From the NCBI GenBank assembly GCA_963830885.1, contig CAWHOA010000010.1, positions 1 through 64,000 on the forward strand: 64,000 nucleotides of DNA, read 5' to 3'. This DNA comes from JAIBJN01 sp963830885. GTDB taxonomy: Bacteria; Actinomycetota; Thermoleophilia; Gaiellales; Gaiellaceae. The notes beneath the pieces were generated by a model. That model was not told the DNA's origin, did not search any database, and saw only the letters and a list, made by a program, of their open reading frames with translations. Position numbers and translations under genes: made by a program. The stretch's first letter is position 1, and every line of letters begins with the position of its first letter. Below are positions 25,645 through 33,342 of this stretch, piece after piece.

Positions 25645-27956
25645 CCCGTCGCCGCCAGGCCCGGGCGGACGAGGTGCTTCGGGCGCTCGAGGCCCGCGTC
25701 GTTGACGCTCGGGTTCAGCGGCTCGCGCAGCGGCGGGGCGCCGTAGGAGAGGCGCGTGCGCTCAGGAGCGGGCGTGCCGTAGAGGGTCGTCCGCTGGCGC
25801 GGGATCCGGCCGAGCGCCCGGATCGCCTCCTCCATCCGTTCCGGCGGCATCTCCTGGCCGTGGGCGGCGCCGGCGGCGCGGGAGATGGACTCGTTCATCA
25901 ACGTCCCGCCCAGGTCGTTCGCCCCGGCGCGCAGCGCTGCCTGCGCGCCCTCGATGCCGAGCTTCACCCAGGAGGCCTGGACGTTCGTGATCCACGGGTG
26001 GAGCGCCAGCCGCCCGACCGCGTGCATGAGCACGGCCTCGCGGAAGGTCGGCCCCGGCCGCGCGCGGCCCTTGAGGTAGATCGGCGCCTCCATGTGCACG
26101 AACGGGAGCGGCACGAACTCGGTGAAGCCGCCGCTCCGCTTCTGCTGGTCGCGCAGCTCCAGGAGATGCCGCGCCCAGGAACGCGGGCCCTCGACCGAGC
26201 CGTACATCACCGTCGTCGTCGAGCGGAGACCCACACGGTGCGCCGCGTCGTGCACCTCGAGCCACTGGCCGGTCGAGACCTTGTCGGGGCAGAGCACCCG
26301 GCGCACCTCGTCGTCGAGGATCTCCGCCGCGGTGCCCGGGAGCGAGGCGAGCCCGACGTCGCGCAGCCGCTCCAGGTACTCGTCCAGCGGGAGACCGAGC
26401 GTGGCCGCGCCCTGCCAGACCTCGAGCGCCGAGAAGGCGTGGACGTGGAGGTCCGGCAGCGCCTCCTTCACCGCCGCGCAGATCTCCAGGTACGTCTCGC
26501 CGGTGAAGGCGGGGTGGATGCCGCCCTGGAGGCAGATCTCGACCCCGCCGCGGTCCCAGGCCTCGCGCGCGCGGCGCACGATCTCGTCCAGCGGGACGAC
26601 GTAGGGCGCTCCGCGCAGGTTCGCGGCGAGCTTGCCCTTGGAGAAGGCGCAGAAGCCGCAGCGGAAGTAGCAGACGTTCGTGTAGTTGACGTTGCGCGTG
26701 ACGACGTAGCTGACCTCGTCGCCGCAGACCTCGCGGCGCAGCTCGTCGGCGGCGCCCAGCACCGCGCCCAGGTCGGCCCCGCGCGCCTCGAAGAGGGCGG
26801 TGACGGCGTCCTCGTCCAGCTCGCCGCCTGCCTCGACCTGCGAGAGCGCCTCGGCGACGGGGCGTGACACCTGGCGCCCACCGGTGGAACGAACGCGCGG
26901 AGCGCCCCCCGGAGCGCCGGCCGCCCAGCGCTCCTCCCGTGCGAGGCCGGACGCGTCCGCGTGCCGCAGGATCTCCGCGGCGACCCTCGGGTCGGCCCAG
27001 CGTTCCAGGTCGGCCACGAACTCCGGGTAGATCGGGAGCCGGGGCGCCAGCTCGAAGCCGTGCTCCTCCGTGGCCGCGCGCAGCCGCTCGATCTCGGGCC
27101 ACGGCGCCTCCGGGTTGACGTGGTCGATCGTCACCGGCGAGACGCCGCCCCAGTCGTCGATCCCGGACTCGAGCAGGCGCGGAAAGTCGTCGAAGGAGAG
27201 GTTCGGCGGAACCTGCAGGTGCACGTCCGCCGGCAGGAGCGCCCGCGCCGCGCGCGCCGTCCAGATCAGCTCGTCGAGCGACGGCTCCGCGTGGCCGGCC
27301 ATCTTCGTGCCGGGCTTCGCGCGGAAGTTCTGGACGATCACCTCCTGGACGTGGCCGTAGCGGTCGTGCAGCGCCGCGATCGCCTCCAGGGCCTCCAGCC
27401 GCTCGTCGCGCGTCTCGCCGATCCCGATCAGGATCCCGGTCGTGAACGGCACCGCCAGCTCGCCGGCCAGGCGGATCGTCTCCAGCCGCGCCTCGGGGAG
27501 CTTGTCCGGCGAGCCGTGGTGGGGCATGCCCTTCTCCAGCAGCCGCAGCGAGGTCGACTCCAGCATCAGCCCCATGGACGCCGACACGGGCCGCAGCAGC
27601 TCCAGGTCCGCGCGGGTCATGACCCCCGGGTTCAGGTGCGGCAGGAGCCCGGCTTCCGAGAGCACGAGCTCGGCCATCCGCGCCAGGTACTCGATGGTCG
27701 TCTCGCACCCGAGCGCCGCCAGCTCCTCGCGTGCAGCGCGGTAGCGGAGCTCGGGCTTGTCGCCGAGCGTGAAGAGGGCCTCGTGGCAGCCGGCCTCGGC
27801 GCCGGCGCGCGCGACGGCGAGGACTTCGTCAGCCGTCATGAACGCCCGCTCGCCGCGGCGCGGCGGCTGCGCGAAGGTGCAGTAGTGGCAGACGTCCCGG
27901 CAGAGCTTCGTCAGCGGGATGAAGACCTTGGGGGAGTAGGTGACGACGCCGGTCAT
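25641..27956 (-). CDS. fbiC: 7,8-didemethyl-8-hydroxy-5-deazariboflavin synthase (fused CofG-CofH)
   Basis: A 771-residue fused FO synthase. The N-terminal half is the CofG radical SAM domain with CRDVCHYCTF; the C-terminal half is the CofH domain with CYFRCGFCAF. Each has a CxxxCxxC cluster for 4Fe-4S and SAM. It builds the deazaflavin chromophore FO from tyrosine and a ribityl pyrimidine. The fusion is the form typical of Actinobacteria. ATG 27956 overlaps the cofC stop by 4 nt, giving a cofC-fbiC operon. The linker around residues 340-370 is Ala/Gly/Arg-rich. The gene is intact. Confidence 0.97.
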   Translation of the reverse strand: MTGVVTYSPKVFIPLTKLCRDVCHYCTFAQPPRRGERAFMTADEVLAVARAGAEAGCHEALFTLGDKPELRYRAAREELAALGCETTIEYLARMAELVLSEAGLLPHLNPGVMTRADLELLRPVSASMGLMLESTSLRLLEKGMPHHGSPDKLPEARLETIRLAGELAVPFTTGILIGIGETRDERLEALEAIAALHDRYGHVQEVIVQNFRAKPGTKMAGHAEPSLDELIWTARAARALLPADVHLQVPPNLSFDDFPRLLESGIDDWGGVSPVTIDHVNPEAPWPEIERLRAATEEHGFELAPRLPIYPEFVADLERWADPRVAAEILRHADASGLAREERWAAGAPGGAPRVRSTGGRQVSRPVAEALSQVEAGGELDEDAVTALFEARGADLGAVLGAADELRREVCGDEVSYVVTRNVNYTNVCYFRCGFCAFSKGKLAANLRGAPYVVPLDEIVRRAREAWDRGGVEICLQGGIHPAFTGETYLEICAAVKEALPDLHVHAFSALEVWQGAATLGLPLDEYLERLRDVGLASLPGTAAEILDDEVRRVLCPDKVSTGQWLEVHDAAHRVGLRSTTTVMYGSVEGPRSWARHLLELRDQQKRSGGFTEFVPLPFVHMEAPIYLKGRARPGPTFREAVLMHAVGRLALHPWITNVQASWVKLGIEGAQAALRAGANDLGGTLMNESISRAAGAAHGQEMPPERMEEAIRALGRIPRQRTTLYGTPAPERTRLSYGAPPLREPLNPSVNDAGLERPKHLVRPGLAATG

Positions 27957-28507
27957 GCGGAAGCCAGGAGCAGCTCGTAGTCCTCGGGCCGGTCGATGTC
28001 GAGCGCCAGCGCCGGGTCGTCCATGACCACCGGCTCGAGCCCCGCGGCGCGTGCCTCGGCCACCGTCGTCTCGGCGGGCACGCCGAAGCGCGGCCGGAAG
28101 CCGTTGACGGCCCTGAGCGCGAGCGCGTTGACGCCGCCGTCCCGCGCGGGGGCGAGCGCGATCGGCCGGGCGACGCGGGCCAGGGCGTCCAGCGATTCCG
28201 CCGTGACGAGCGGGCAGTCCCCCATGACGACGAGGGCGCCGCCCGCGGCCCGCGGGTCGGCAAGCGCCAGGGCCAGCGCGTCCGCATGACCCGTGCCGGC
28301 GTCCAGGAGCACCTCGACGCCGTCGCGCGCCAGGCCCGGAGCGGGCGTGACGAGTAGCGTTCCGCCGATGGCGTCCGCCTGCGCGCACGCGCTCAGCACC
28401 CGGTCGAGCATGTCGAGGACGAGCCTCTCGCGCTCGGCCGCCGAGAGGCGCGGCGCGAGCCGTGACTTCGCGCCGTCGAGGCCCTTGACAGGCACGATCG
28501 CGAGCAC
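27953..28507 (-). CDS. cofC: Phosphoenolpyruvate/2-phospholactate guanylyltransferase CofC (FbiD)
   Basis: A 184-residue nucleotidyltransferase from GTG 28507 (VLAIVPVKGLDGAKSRLA). Family motifs present are AIVPVKGLDGAKSRL (nucleotide loop), VVMGDCPLVT (metal Asp) and LALDIDRPEDYELL at the C-terminus. It activates phosphoenolpyruvate (or phospholactate) with GTP for the F420 side chain. The start is chosen because homology begins there. It is transcribed divergently from cofD with 3 bp between start codons, so control regions overlap the coding ends. Confidence 0.93.
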   Translation of the reverse strand: MLAIVPVKGLDGAKSRLAPRLSAAERERLVLDMLDRVLSACAQADAIGGTLLVTPAPGLARDGVEVLLDAGTGHADALALALADPRAAGGALVVMGDCPLVTAESLDALARVARPIALAPARDGGVNALALRAVNGFRPRFGVPAETTVAEARAAGLEPVVMDDPALALDIDRPEDYELLLASA

Positions 28508-28510
28508 GCG

Positions 28511-29426
28511 ATGAGCATACAGACGCGCCCCTACGCCGTTCTCTGCGGCGGATCTGGGCGGGTCCCGCTTCGTGGACGCCCTCGCGCGCGCGGCCGGGCC
28601 CGAGCAGGTAACGGCGATCGTGAACGTCGGCGACGACGTCGAGATCCTCGGCCTCCACGTCTCGCCGGACCTCGACACCGTCCTCTACACGCTCGCCGGC
28701 CTACTCGACGAGGAGCGCGGCTGGGGCGTCCGCGACGAGACCACGAACGCGCTCGAGGCGGCCGGGCGGCTGGGCGGCGAGACCTGGTTCACGCTGGGAG
28801 ACCGCGACATCGGCCTCCACCTCGTCCGCGCGCGGCTGCTGCGGGAGGGCGTGCCGCTCTCGGAGGCGACGCAGCGCCTCGCCGGCGAGCTCGGCGTGGC
28901 CGTGCGGCTCCTGCCGGCCTCCGACGACCCGGTGCGGACGTTCCTGGCGACGCCGGAGGGCGAGCTCGACTTCCAGACCTGGTTCGTCCGGCGCCGGCAC
29001 GCCGACGAGGTGACCGCCGTCCGCTACGAGGGGGCGGAGGACGCGCGGCCCGCTCCCGGCGTCCTCGAGGCGATCGCGGGCGCCGAGGTCGTCTTCCTCG
29101 CGCCGTCCAACCCGTTCGTCTCGATCCGACCGATCCTGGCCGTGCCCGGGATCCGCGAGGCGCTCGCCGGGAAGCGGGTCGTCGCAATCTCGCCGCTCGT
29201 CGCCGGCGAGGCGCTGCGCGGGCCGCTCGCGGAGATGATGGCCTCGCTCGGCTTCGAGCCCGGCGTGCGCGGGATCGCCGCGGTCTACGAGGGGATCGCG
29301 ACGGAGGTCGTCGTCGACCCCGTCGACGCCGGGGAGCTGCCGGGAGCCCTGGTGGCCCCCATCGTTATGGTTGCGCCGGAATCGAGAGCGGAGGTGGGGA
29401 GGGCCGTGCTGGAGGCAGTCCGGTGA
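28511..29426 (+). CDS. cofD: 2-phospho-L-lactate transferase CofD (FbiA), frameshifted near N-terminus
   Basis: It transfers the phosphoenolpyruvyl/phospholactyl group to FO. The N-terminus MSIQTRPYAVLCGG (from ATG 28511) is in one frame; SRFVDALARAAGPEQVTAI onward is in the next. Removing the T near 28553 yields LCGGLGGSRFVDALARA, the expected glycine-rich start of CofD. Downstream hallmarks are VNVGDDVEILGLHVSPDLD, GDRDIGLH and LAPSNPFVSIRPIL. Total is about 304 residues. Without correction, translation would have to start at GTG 28572, which lacks the first glycine loop. The stop overlaps npdG (GTGA). Confidence 0.9.
28553..28553 (+). other. Probable +1 frameshift in cofD
   Basis: One extra base within the glycine-rich loop; the start-to-stop length is 3n+1. 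Confidence 0.75.
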
Positions 29427-30019
29427 TCGGGATCGTGGGCGGGAGCGGGGACTTCGGCCAGGGCCTCGCCGAGCGCCTCCGCCGGATCGGGGAGGAGGTC
29501 TGCATCGGCTCGCGCACCCCGCGTGACGACTTTCTCTCGAACGAGGAGGCCAGCCGCCGCTCCGAGGTCGTCTTCCTCTCCGTCCCGCCCGGCGGCGTCG
29601 CCGAGATGTCCCGCGACCTGCGGGACGTGCTCGCCGGCCGGATCGTCGTCAGCGTCGCCGCCCCGATCGTCTTCCGCAACGGGCAGGCCGGCGCCGAGCC
29701 GGGCGAGCTCTCCCTGGCCGAGATCACGGCGGTGGCGGCGCCGGAGGCCCGCGTCGTCGCCGGCTTCCACACCGTCAGCGCCAGGGCGCTCGCCGACCCC
29801 GACGTCCCGCTGGACGAGGACGTGCTCCTGGCCGGAGACGACGCGGAGGCGAAGGAGGTCGTCGCCGGCCTCGCCGCGCGGCTGGTCGAGGGCCGCGCCG
29901 TCGACTGCGGGCGGCTCGAGGTCGCGCGCTGGCTCGAGACCCTCACCGCCGTCCTCCTGAACGTGAACCGCCGCTACAAGACGAACGCCGGCGTGAGGGT
30001 CACCGGGCTGTCGGAGTGA
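29423..30019 (+). CDS. npdG: F420-dependent NADP oxidoreductase (NADPH:F420 reductase)
   Basis: A 198-residue Rossmann protein: IGIVGGSGDFGQGLAERL (GxGxxG nucleotide loop), VVFLSVPPGGVAEM, GRIVVSVAAPIVF, VVAGFHTVSARAL. It moves hydride between F420H2 and NADP. It is located between cofD and cofE with 4-nt overlaps on both sides, supporting the F420 assignment over a generic NADP-binding protein. GTG 29423 is the start. Direction in vivo (making F420H2 or NADPH) is not shown by sequence. Confidence 0.88.
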   Translation: MIGIVGGSGDFGQGLAERLRRIGEEVCIGSRTPRDDFLSNEEASRRSEVVFLSVPPGGVAEMSRDLRDVLAGRIVVSVAAPIVFRNGQAGAEPGELSLAEITAVAAPEARVVAGFHTVSARALADPDVPLDEDVLLAGDDAEAKEVVAGLAARLVEGRAVDCGRLEVARWLETLTAVLLNVNRRYKTNAGVRVTGLSE

Positions 30020-30702
30020 TCCAGGTCGTTCCCCTCGAGGGGATCCCCGAGGTGCAGCCGGGGGACGACCTCGCCGCGCTGCTCGGCGATGCGCTCGAGC
30101 GGGCCGGAGGGCCGGCCGAGGGGGACGTCGTGGTCGTCTCGCAGAAGGTCGTCTCCAAGGCGGAGGGACGCGTCGAGCAGACGAACGACCACCTGGCCGT
30201 GATCCTGCGCGAGGCCCGCGCCGTCCGCCGGCGCCGCGACGAGCTCGTCATCGCGGAGACCGAGCACGGCTTCGTCTGCGCCAGCGCCGGCGTCGACCGC
30301 TCGAACACGCCCGGCGACGACTGGGTCGTGCTGCTCCCGCGCGACCCGGACGCCTCGGCGGCAGGCCTCCGGGACGGGCTCACCGCCCGGTTCGGGGTCG
30401 CCGTCGCCGTGATCGTCACGGACTCGTTCGGCCGCGCGTGGCGGCAGGGGACGACGGACGTCGCCATCGGCGTCGCCGGCATGGAGCCGCTGCTCGACCT
30501 GCGCGGCGCGCCGGACGCCAGGGGGCGGCCGCTCGAGGCGACCCTGATCGCGGTCGCCGACGAGCTGGCCGGCGCTGCGGAGCTCGTGATGGGCAAGGCG
30601 AGCGGCGTCCCCGCGGCGCTGATCCGCGGCTACGCCGTGCCGCCGGGCGAGGGACGCGCGCGCGACCTGGTCATGCCGCCGGAGCGCGATCTGTTCCCGT
30701 AG
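30016..30702 (+). CDS. cofE: Coenzyme F420-0:L-glutamate ligase CofE (FbiB N-terminal domain type)
   Basis: A 228-residue enzyme adding the gamma-glutamyl tail to F420-0 with GTP. Motifs present are VVVVSQKVVSKAEGR, LVIAETEHGFVCASAGVDRSN and VTDSFGRAWRQGTTDVAIG. It lacks the C-terminal nitroreductase-like domain of mycobacterial FbiB. The stretch after SKAEGRV is shorter than I would expect (RVEQTNDHLAVILREAR), possibly a small deletion. GTG 30016 overlaps the npdG stop. The gene closes the cofD-npdG-cofE operon and converges with the next gene, overlapping it by 32 bp. Confidence 0.92.
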   Translation: MIQVVPLEGIPEVQPGDDLAALLGDALERAGGPAEGDVVVVSQKVVSKAEGRVEQTNDHLAVILREARAVRRRRDELVIAETEHGFVCASAGVDRSNTPGDDWVVLLPRDPDASAAGLRDGLTARFGVAVAVIVTDSFGRAWRQGTTDVAIGVAGMEPLLDLRGAPDARGRPLEATLIAVADELAGAAELVMGKASGVPAALIRGYAVPPGEGRARDLVMPPERDLFP

Positions 30703-30997
30703 GCACGTAGTCGAAGTGGGAAACGGTGAGCTCGCGCTCGACGAGATAGCGGTCGTCCTCCGGATAGAAGACCGCGCGCTCGATGTCCTCTCCGGCGAAG
30801 GCGCGGATGACGTCGAGCGACTCCCAGAGCGAGATGGTCAGGAACTCCTCGCGGTCGCCGTCCGGGCGGTGGAGGACGGAGAAACCGCGGTTCCCCGGCG
30901 TCCCCAGCGAATCCGGGGCGGCGATCTCCTCCATGTAGCGGACGTAGGCCTCCGCATCCTCGCGGGCCGTCCAGCCTCGCCAGATCCTCGCGATCAC
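30671..30997 (-). CDS. ABM-type (antibiotic biosynthesis monooxygenase-like) small protein
   Basis: A 108-residue dimeric ferredoxin-like fold protein beginning MIARIWRGWTAREDAEAYVRYM, with GFSVLHRP, EFLTISLWESLDVIRAFAG and RYLVERELTVSHFDY. This pattern (IARIWRG...YL..Y, F..ISLWES) is typical of ABM/YchJ-style small proteins that bind heme or hydrophobic substrates. It overlaps the 3' end of cofE convergently. Function is unknown. Confidence 0.65.
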   Translation of the reverse strand: MIARIWRGWTAREDAEAYVRYMEEIAAPDSLGTPGNRGFSVLHRPDGDREEFLTISLWESLDVIRAFAGEDIERAVFYPEDDRYLVERELTVSHFDYVPTGTDRAPAA

Positions 30998-31031
30998 GAG
31001 TGCTCATTCGGGTGCTTCTGCCGCGCTCCTG

Positions 31032-31116
31032 CGTCGCAAGCACCAAGCCAGAGGTCGCACTCGCTTGAAGCCAAGGCTAGAAGCCTTGGTGAGAGCGAGG
31101 GTGGTCTCTGGCGACG
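31032..31116. repeat. 85-nt nested palindrome
   Basis: Nested complementary arms: CGTCGC (31032)/GCGACG (31111), CCAGAG (31048)/CTCTGG (31106), CTCGCT (31060)/AGCGAG (31094), and a perfect CCAAGGCT-AGA-AGCCTTGG core (31071-31089). It separates the ABM gene from the thioesterase-like gene, and the latter's stop codon lies inside it. It could be a terminator, a structured RNA or a REP-like element. Confidence 0.55.
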
Positions 31117-31820
31117 CGTGATTGCGGGGCAGGGGCCCGGCTTGGAGCGCCCGAAGGAGCACTGGGAACCAACCACGTCGAGCGGGCGCGTGCAAGCGCC
31201 TCGCCCTCGGCCGTGAGGAGCGCCGACCCCGCGTAGCGTTTGCGCCCGTCCTCGCCGATCCGCCAGCCGACCACGACATGCGGCTCACCGCGCGCCGGCA
31301 GGCGGTCGATCTCGGCCGCCATGCGCCCCAGGAGGACGCCCTCGCGCTGGAAGTCGTCCACGGCCCAGCCGCTGGGGCAGTCCAGCGCCGCCCAGACGAG
31401 CTCGGGCCGGACGTCCTCGGCCGGCGTCCAGGGCGAGGCGACGATCCCGGAGCGGCCCGCGACCGGCCCGGCGTAGACCTGCAGCCCGTCCTCGCGCCGC
31501 GGCCCGCACACAAAGCAGGTGCTGTAGGCGTGGTGGACGAAGCCGGCGTAGCGCGTCGAGGCGTCGGCGGCCTCCTCGACGGAGACCGGCGCGGGCACCT
31601 CGAGCGCGAGCTCCACCGGTTCCGCCTCCGCGACGAGCGCCTCGCCGTCGCGGATCTCCAGCCGGCCGTCGTCGCGCACGACCTCGAGCTCCCGGTCGAG
31701 CGGCGGCGGCAGCCGCAGCGTCACCTCGGCGACGCCGCCGAGCAGCCCCGCGACCAGGCCGCAGGTGTAGCCGCCGTTCCCTGACTCCTCGGGGCCGTTG
31801 TAGCGGCCGGGGACGATCAT
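31077..31820 (-). CDS. Uricase-coupled hypothetical protein, thioesterase/hotdog-like
   Basis: A 247-residue protein from ATG 31820, overlapping the uricase stop (ATGA). YSTCFVCGPRREDGLQVYAG followed by WTPAEDVRPELVWAALDCPSGWA resembles hotdog-fold thioesterase-like proteins with a conserved CFVCGP turn. The N-terminal 90 residues (YNGPEESGNGGYTCGLVAG) form a separate glycine-rich region that also fits a hotdog half. The last 30 residues come from the palindromic element at 31032-31116 and are probably not conserved. Co-translation with uricase suggests a role near purine catabolism; this is inference. Confidence 0.6.
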   Translation of the reverse strand: MIVPGRYNGPEESGNGGYTCGLVAGLLGGVAEVTLRLPPPLDRELEVVRDDGRLEIRDGEALVAEAEPVELALEVPAPVSVEEAADASTRYAGFVHHAYSTCFVCGPRREDGLQVYAGPVAGRSGIVASPWTPAEDVRPELVWAALDCPSGWAVDDFQREGVLLGRMAAEIDRLPARGEPHVVVGWRIGEDGRKRYAGSALLTAEGEALARARSTWLVPSAPSGAPSRAPAPQSRVARDHPRSHQGF

Positions 31821-32623
31821 CGGCCGAGCGTCAGCTCGATGCGCCCGTACGGCGGACGCGGATCGGTGTAGACCCGGACTCGCTCGTCGCGCCCGTCGAC
31901 CTGAGCGGTGTCCCAGAGACGGTTCTGCCCCTCGAAGGCGATCTCGTCGATCTCCGGGAACGCGGCCAGGGCGCGAACGCCCATCTCGTGCACGAGCTCC
32001 TGGATCGAGGCCGAGTCGAAGGCGGCGAAGGTCGCCGTGAGCGAGTCCCGCACGGCCTCGCCGTCGGCGCGCGCCGCGAAGTCGCGGTTGCGCCAGTGGA
32101 CGTCGAGGTGGATGAACAGCGGCCGGTCGCGTGAGTCGGCGAGCGTCGTGTACTCGTCCCTGACGAAGTTCTCGAAGGAGCTGCCGGTCAGCTTCACGAG
32201 CCGGAGCCCCTCGCGGCCGGAGCGGTGCTCGACCGTCCCGTCCCGGCCGAGCGCGAGCTCCGCGACCGCGCGGTCGCCGCCGACGGCCTGGAACGACTGC
32301 TCGCTCCGGCGGGCGAACGGCACCTCGCGGGCCGTGAGCTCGATCCGCTCCACCTGGCCGTACAGGTCGAGGAAGCGGCGGCCGAGCAGCTCCAGAAACC
32401 CCTCGAGCGAGCCTTCGACGTACTCGAGCGCCGTGATCTGGATGAAGTTCTTCATGGAGTCCGTGGCGACGACGACGGTGTTGTCGCCCTCCGTGTAGGA
32501 CGGGAGGAAGGCCTCGCCGCGCGCCGTCATGCCGATCTCGGCCGCGAAGAGCGAGCTGACGCCGTCCGTCCGGTAGACGGAGACGGCCTCCTTGCCGTAC
32601 CCGATCCTCACGAGCTCCGCCAT
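31817..32623 (-). CDS. Urate oxidase (uricase)
   Basis: A 268-residue cofactor-free oxidase with the tandem T-fold layout. IGYGKEAVSVYR has the catalytic Lys, VVVATDSMKNFI matches the conserved TDxxKN with catalytic Thr, and VKLTGSSFENFVRDEYTTL and HLDVHWRNRD follow in the second half. It oxidises urate to 5-hydroxyisourate. ATG 32623 overlaps the 3' end of the OHCU decarboxylase gene, and the stop overlaps the next gene. The order HIU hydrolase, OHCU decarboxylase, uricase gives all three urate-to-allantoin steps in one operon. Confidence 0.93.
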   Translation of the reverse strand: MAELVRIGYGKEAVSVYRTDGVSSLFAAEIGMTARGEAFLPSYTEGDNTVVVATDSMKNFIQITALEYVEGSLEGFLELLGRRFLDLYGQVERIELTAREVPFARRSEQSFQAVGGDRAVAELALGRDGTVEHRSGREGLRLVKLTGSSFENFVRDEYTTLADSRDRPLFIHLDVHWRNRDFAARADGEAVRDSLTATFAAFDSASIQELVHEMGVRALAAFPEIDEIAFEGQNRLWDTAQVDGRDERVRVYTDPRPPYGRIELTLGR

Positions 32624-33024
32624 CGGTCCACCGCGATCGCGACGAGCTCGTCGCAGCCCGTCTCCAGCTCCTCCTCTCGCGTCCGCTCGAGCCGCTCGCG
32701 CAGCACCGGCACGATCTCGGCGCGCGGGCGGCGGTTGACGAAGACGACGAAGCGGAAGCCGAAGCGCTCCTCGTAGGCGGCGTTCAGCTCGGCCAGCTCC
32801 GCCAGCACCTCCTGGTCCTCGGCCGTGGGGTCGCCCTGCTCGGCCGCCGACCGGCCCGCCAGGCGCCGCTCGCCGATGCGCGGATGGTGCGCCAGCGCCT
32901 CGACCCGGTCCTCCTCCGGGAGGCCGGCCAGCACCTCGCGCGCCCGTCCGAGCGGGTCCTCCTCCGCGGCCAGCGCCTCCACGAAGCGGCTGCGGGCCTG
33001 GAAGAGGTCGGCCAGCTCGTCCAC
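32608..33024 (-). CDS. 2-oxo-4-hydroxy-4-carboxy-5-ureidoimidazoline decarboxylase
   Basis: A 138-residue enzyme giving S-allantoin from OHCU. The family motif ALAHHPRIGER contains the catalytic His. AEEDPLGRAREVLAGLPEEDR and FGFRFVVFVNRRPRAEIVPVL are further hallmarks. The GTG at 33024 is the first good start, just after the HIU hydrolase stop (3-nt spacing). Length is slightly below the usual 160-170 residues because the N-terminus is short. Confidence 0.92.
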   Translation of the reverse strand: MDELADLFQARSRFVEALAAEEDPLGRAREVLAGLPEEDRVEALAHHPRIGERRLAGRSAAEQGDPTAEDQEVLAELAELNAAYEERFGFRFVVFVNRRPRAEIVPVLRERLERTREEELETGCDELVAIAVDRWRSS

Positions 33025-33026
33025 GC

Positions 33027-33320
33027 TCAGCTGCCGCGGTAGATCGCGCACGAGTAGGGGGCGAGCAGGAGGGGGACGTGGTAGTGGCCGTCGGCGAGCT
33101 CGACCTCCACCTCGATGCCGCGGAAGAACGGCGAGCGGGGGTGGAAGACGAGGCGGTAGACGTCGGGCGGGAGCTCGACGCCGCCGAGATCGGGGACGCG
33201 GCCGTCCTCGTCCGTCTCGCGGACGGCGAGGAGGAGGTCGCCGCGGAGGAGCTCCACCCGAATCCCGCGGGCCGGCTCGCCGCGCTCGGTGTCGAGGACG
33301 TGGGTCGAGATGCTGACCAC
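33027..33320 (-). CDS. 5-hydroxyisourate hydrolase (transthyretin-like)
   Basis: A 97-residue enzyme. VSISTHVLDTERGEPARGI provides the N-terminal His motif, RVPDLGGVELPPDVYRLVF the middle, and the C-terminus ends in YRGS, the diagnostic tetrapeptide separating HIU hydrolase from transthyretin. It hydrolyses 5-hydroxyisourate to OHCU. The GTG at 33320 is preceded by a TACGAT box (complement of 33327-33332) at 6 nt spacing, indicating a leaderless mRNA for the uricase operon. Confidence 0.94.
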   Translation of the reverse strand: MVSISTHVLDTERGEPARGIRVELLRGDLLLAVRETDEDGRVPDLGGVELPPDVYRLVFHPRSPFFRGIEVEVELADGHYHVPLLLAPYSCAIYRGS

Positions 33321-33326
33321 GGCGGC

Positions 33327-33336
33327 ATCGTATTCT
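33327..33336. promoter_or_regulatory. Overlapping divergent -10 boxes in a 22-bp intergenic region
   Basis: Minus strand: TACGAT (33332-33327), 6 nt before GTG 33320. Plus strand: TATTCT (33331-33336), 6 nt before GTG 33343. Both divergent transcripts would be leaderless and compete for RNA polymerase. Confidence 0.5.
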
Positions 33337-33342
33337 TGCTCC

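Noticed and set aside
28511..30019. A single ORF joining cofD and npdG as a fusion protein
   Set aside because: The middle is shifted Arg-rich sequence; cofD proper lies in the next frame and ends at 29426 with its own stop, overlapping the npdG start.
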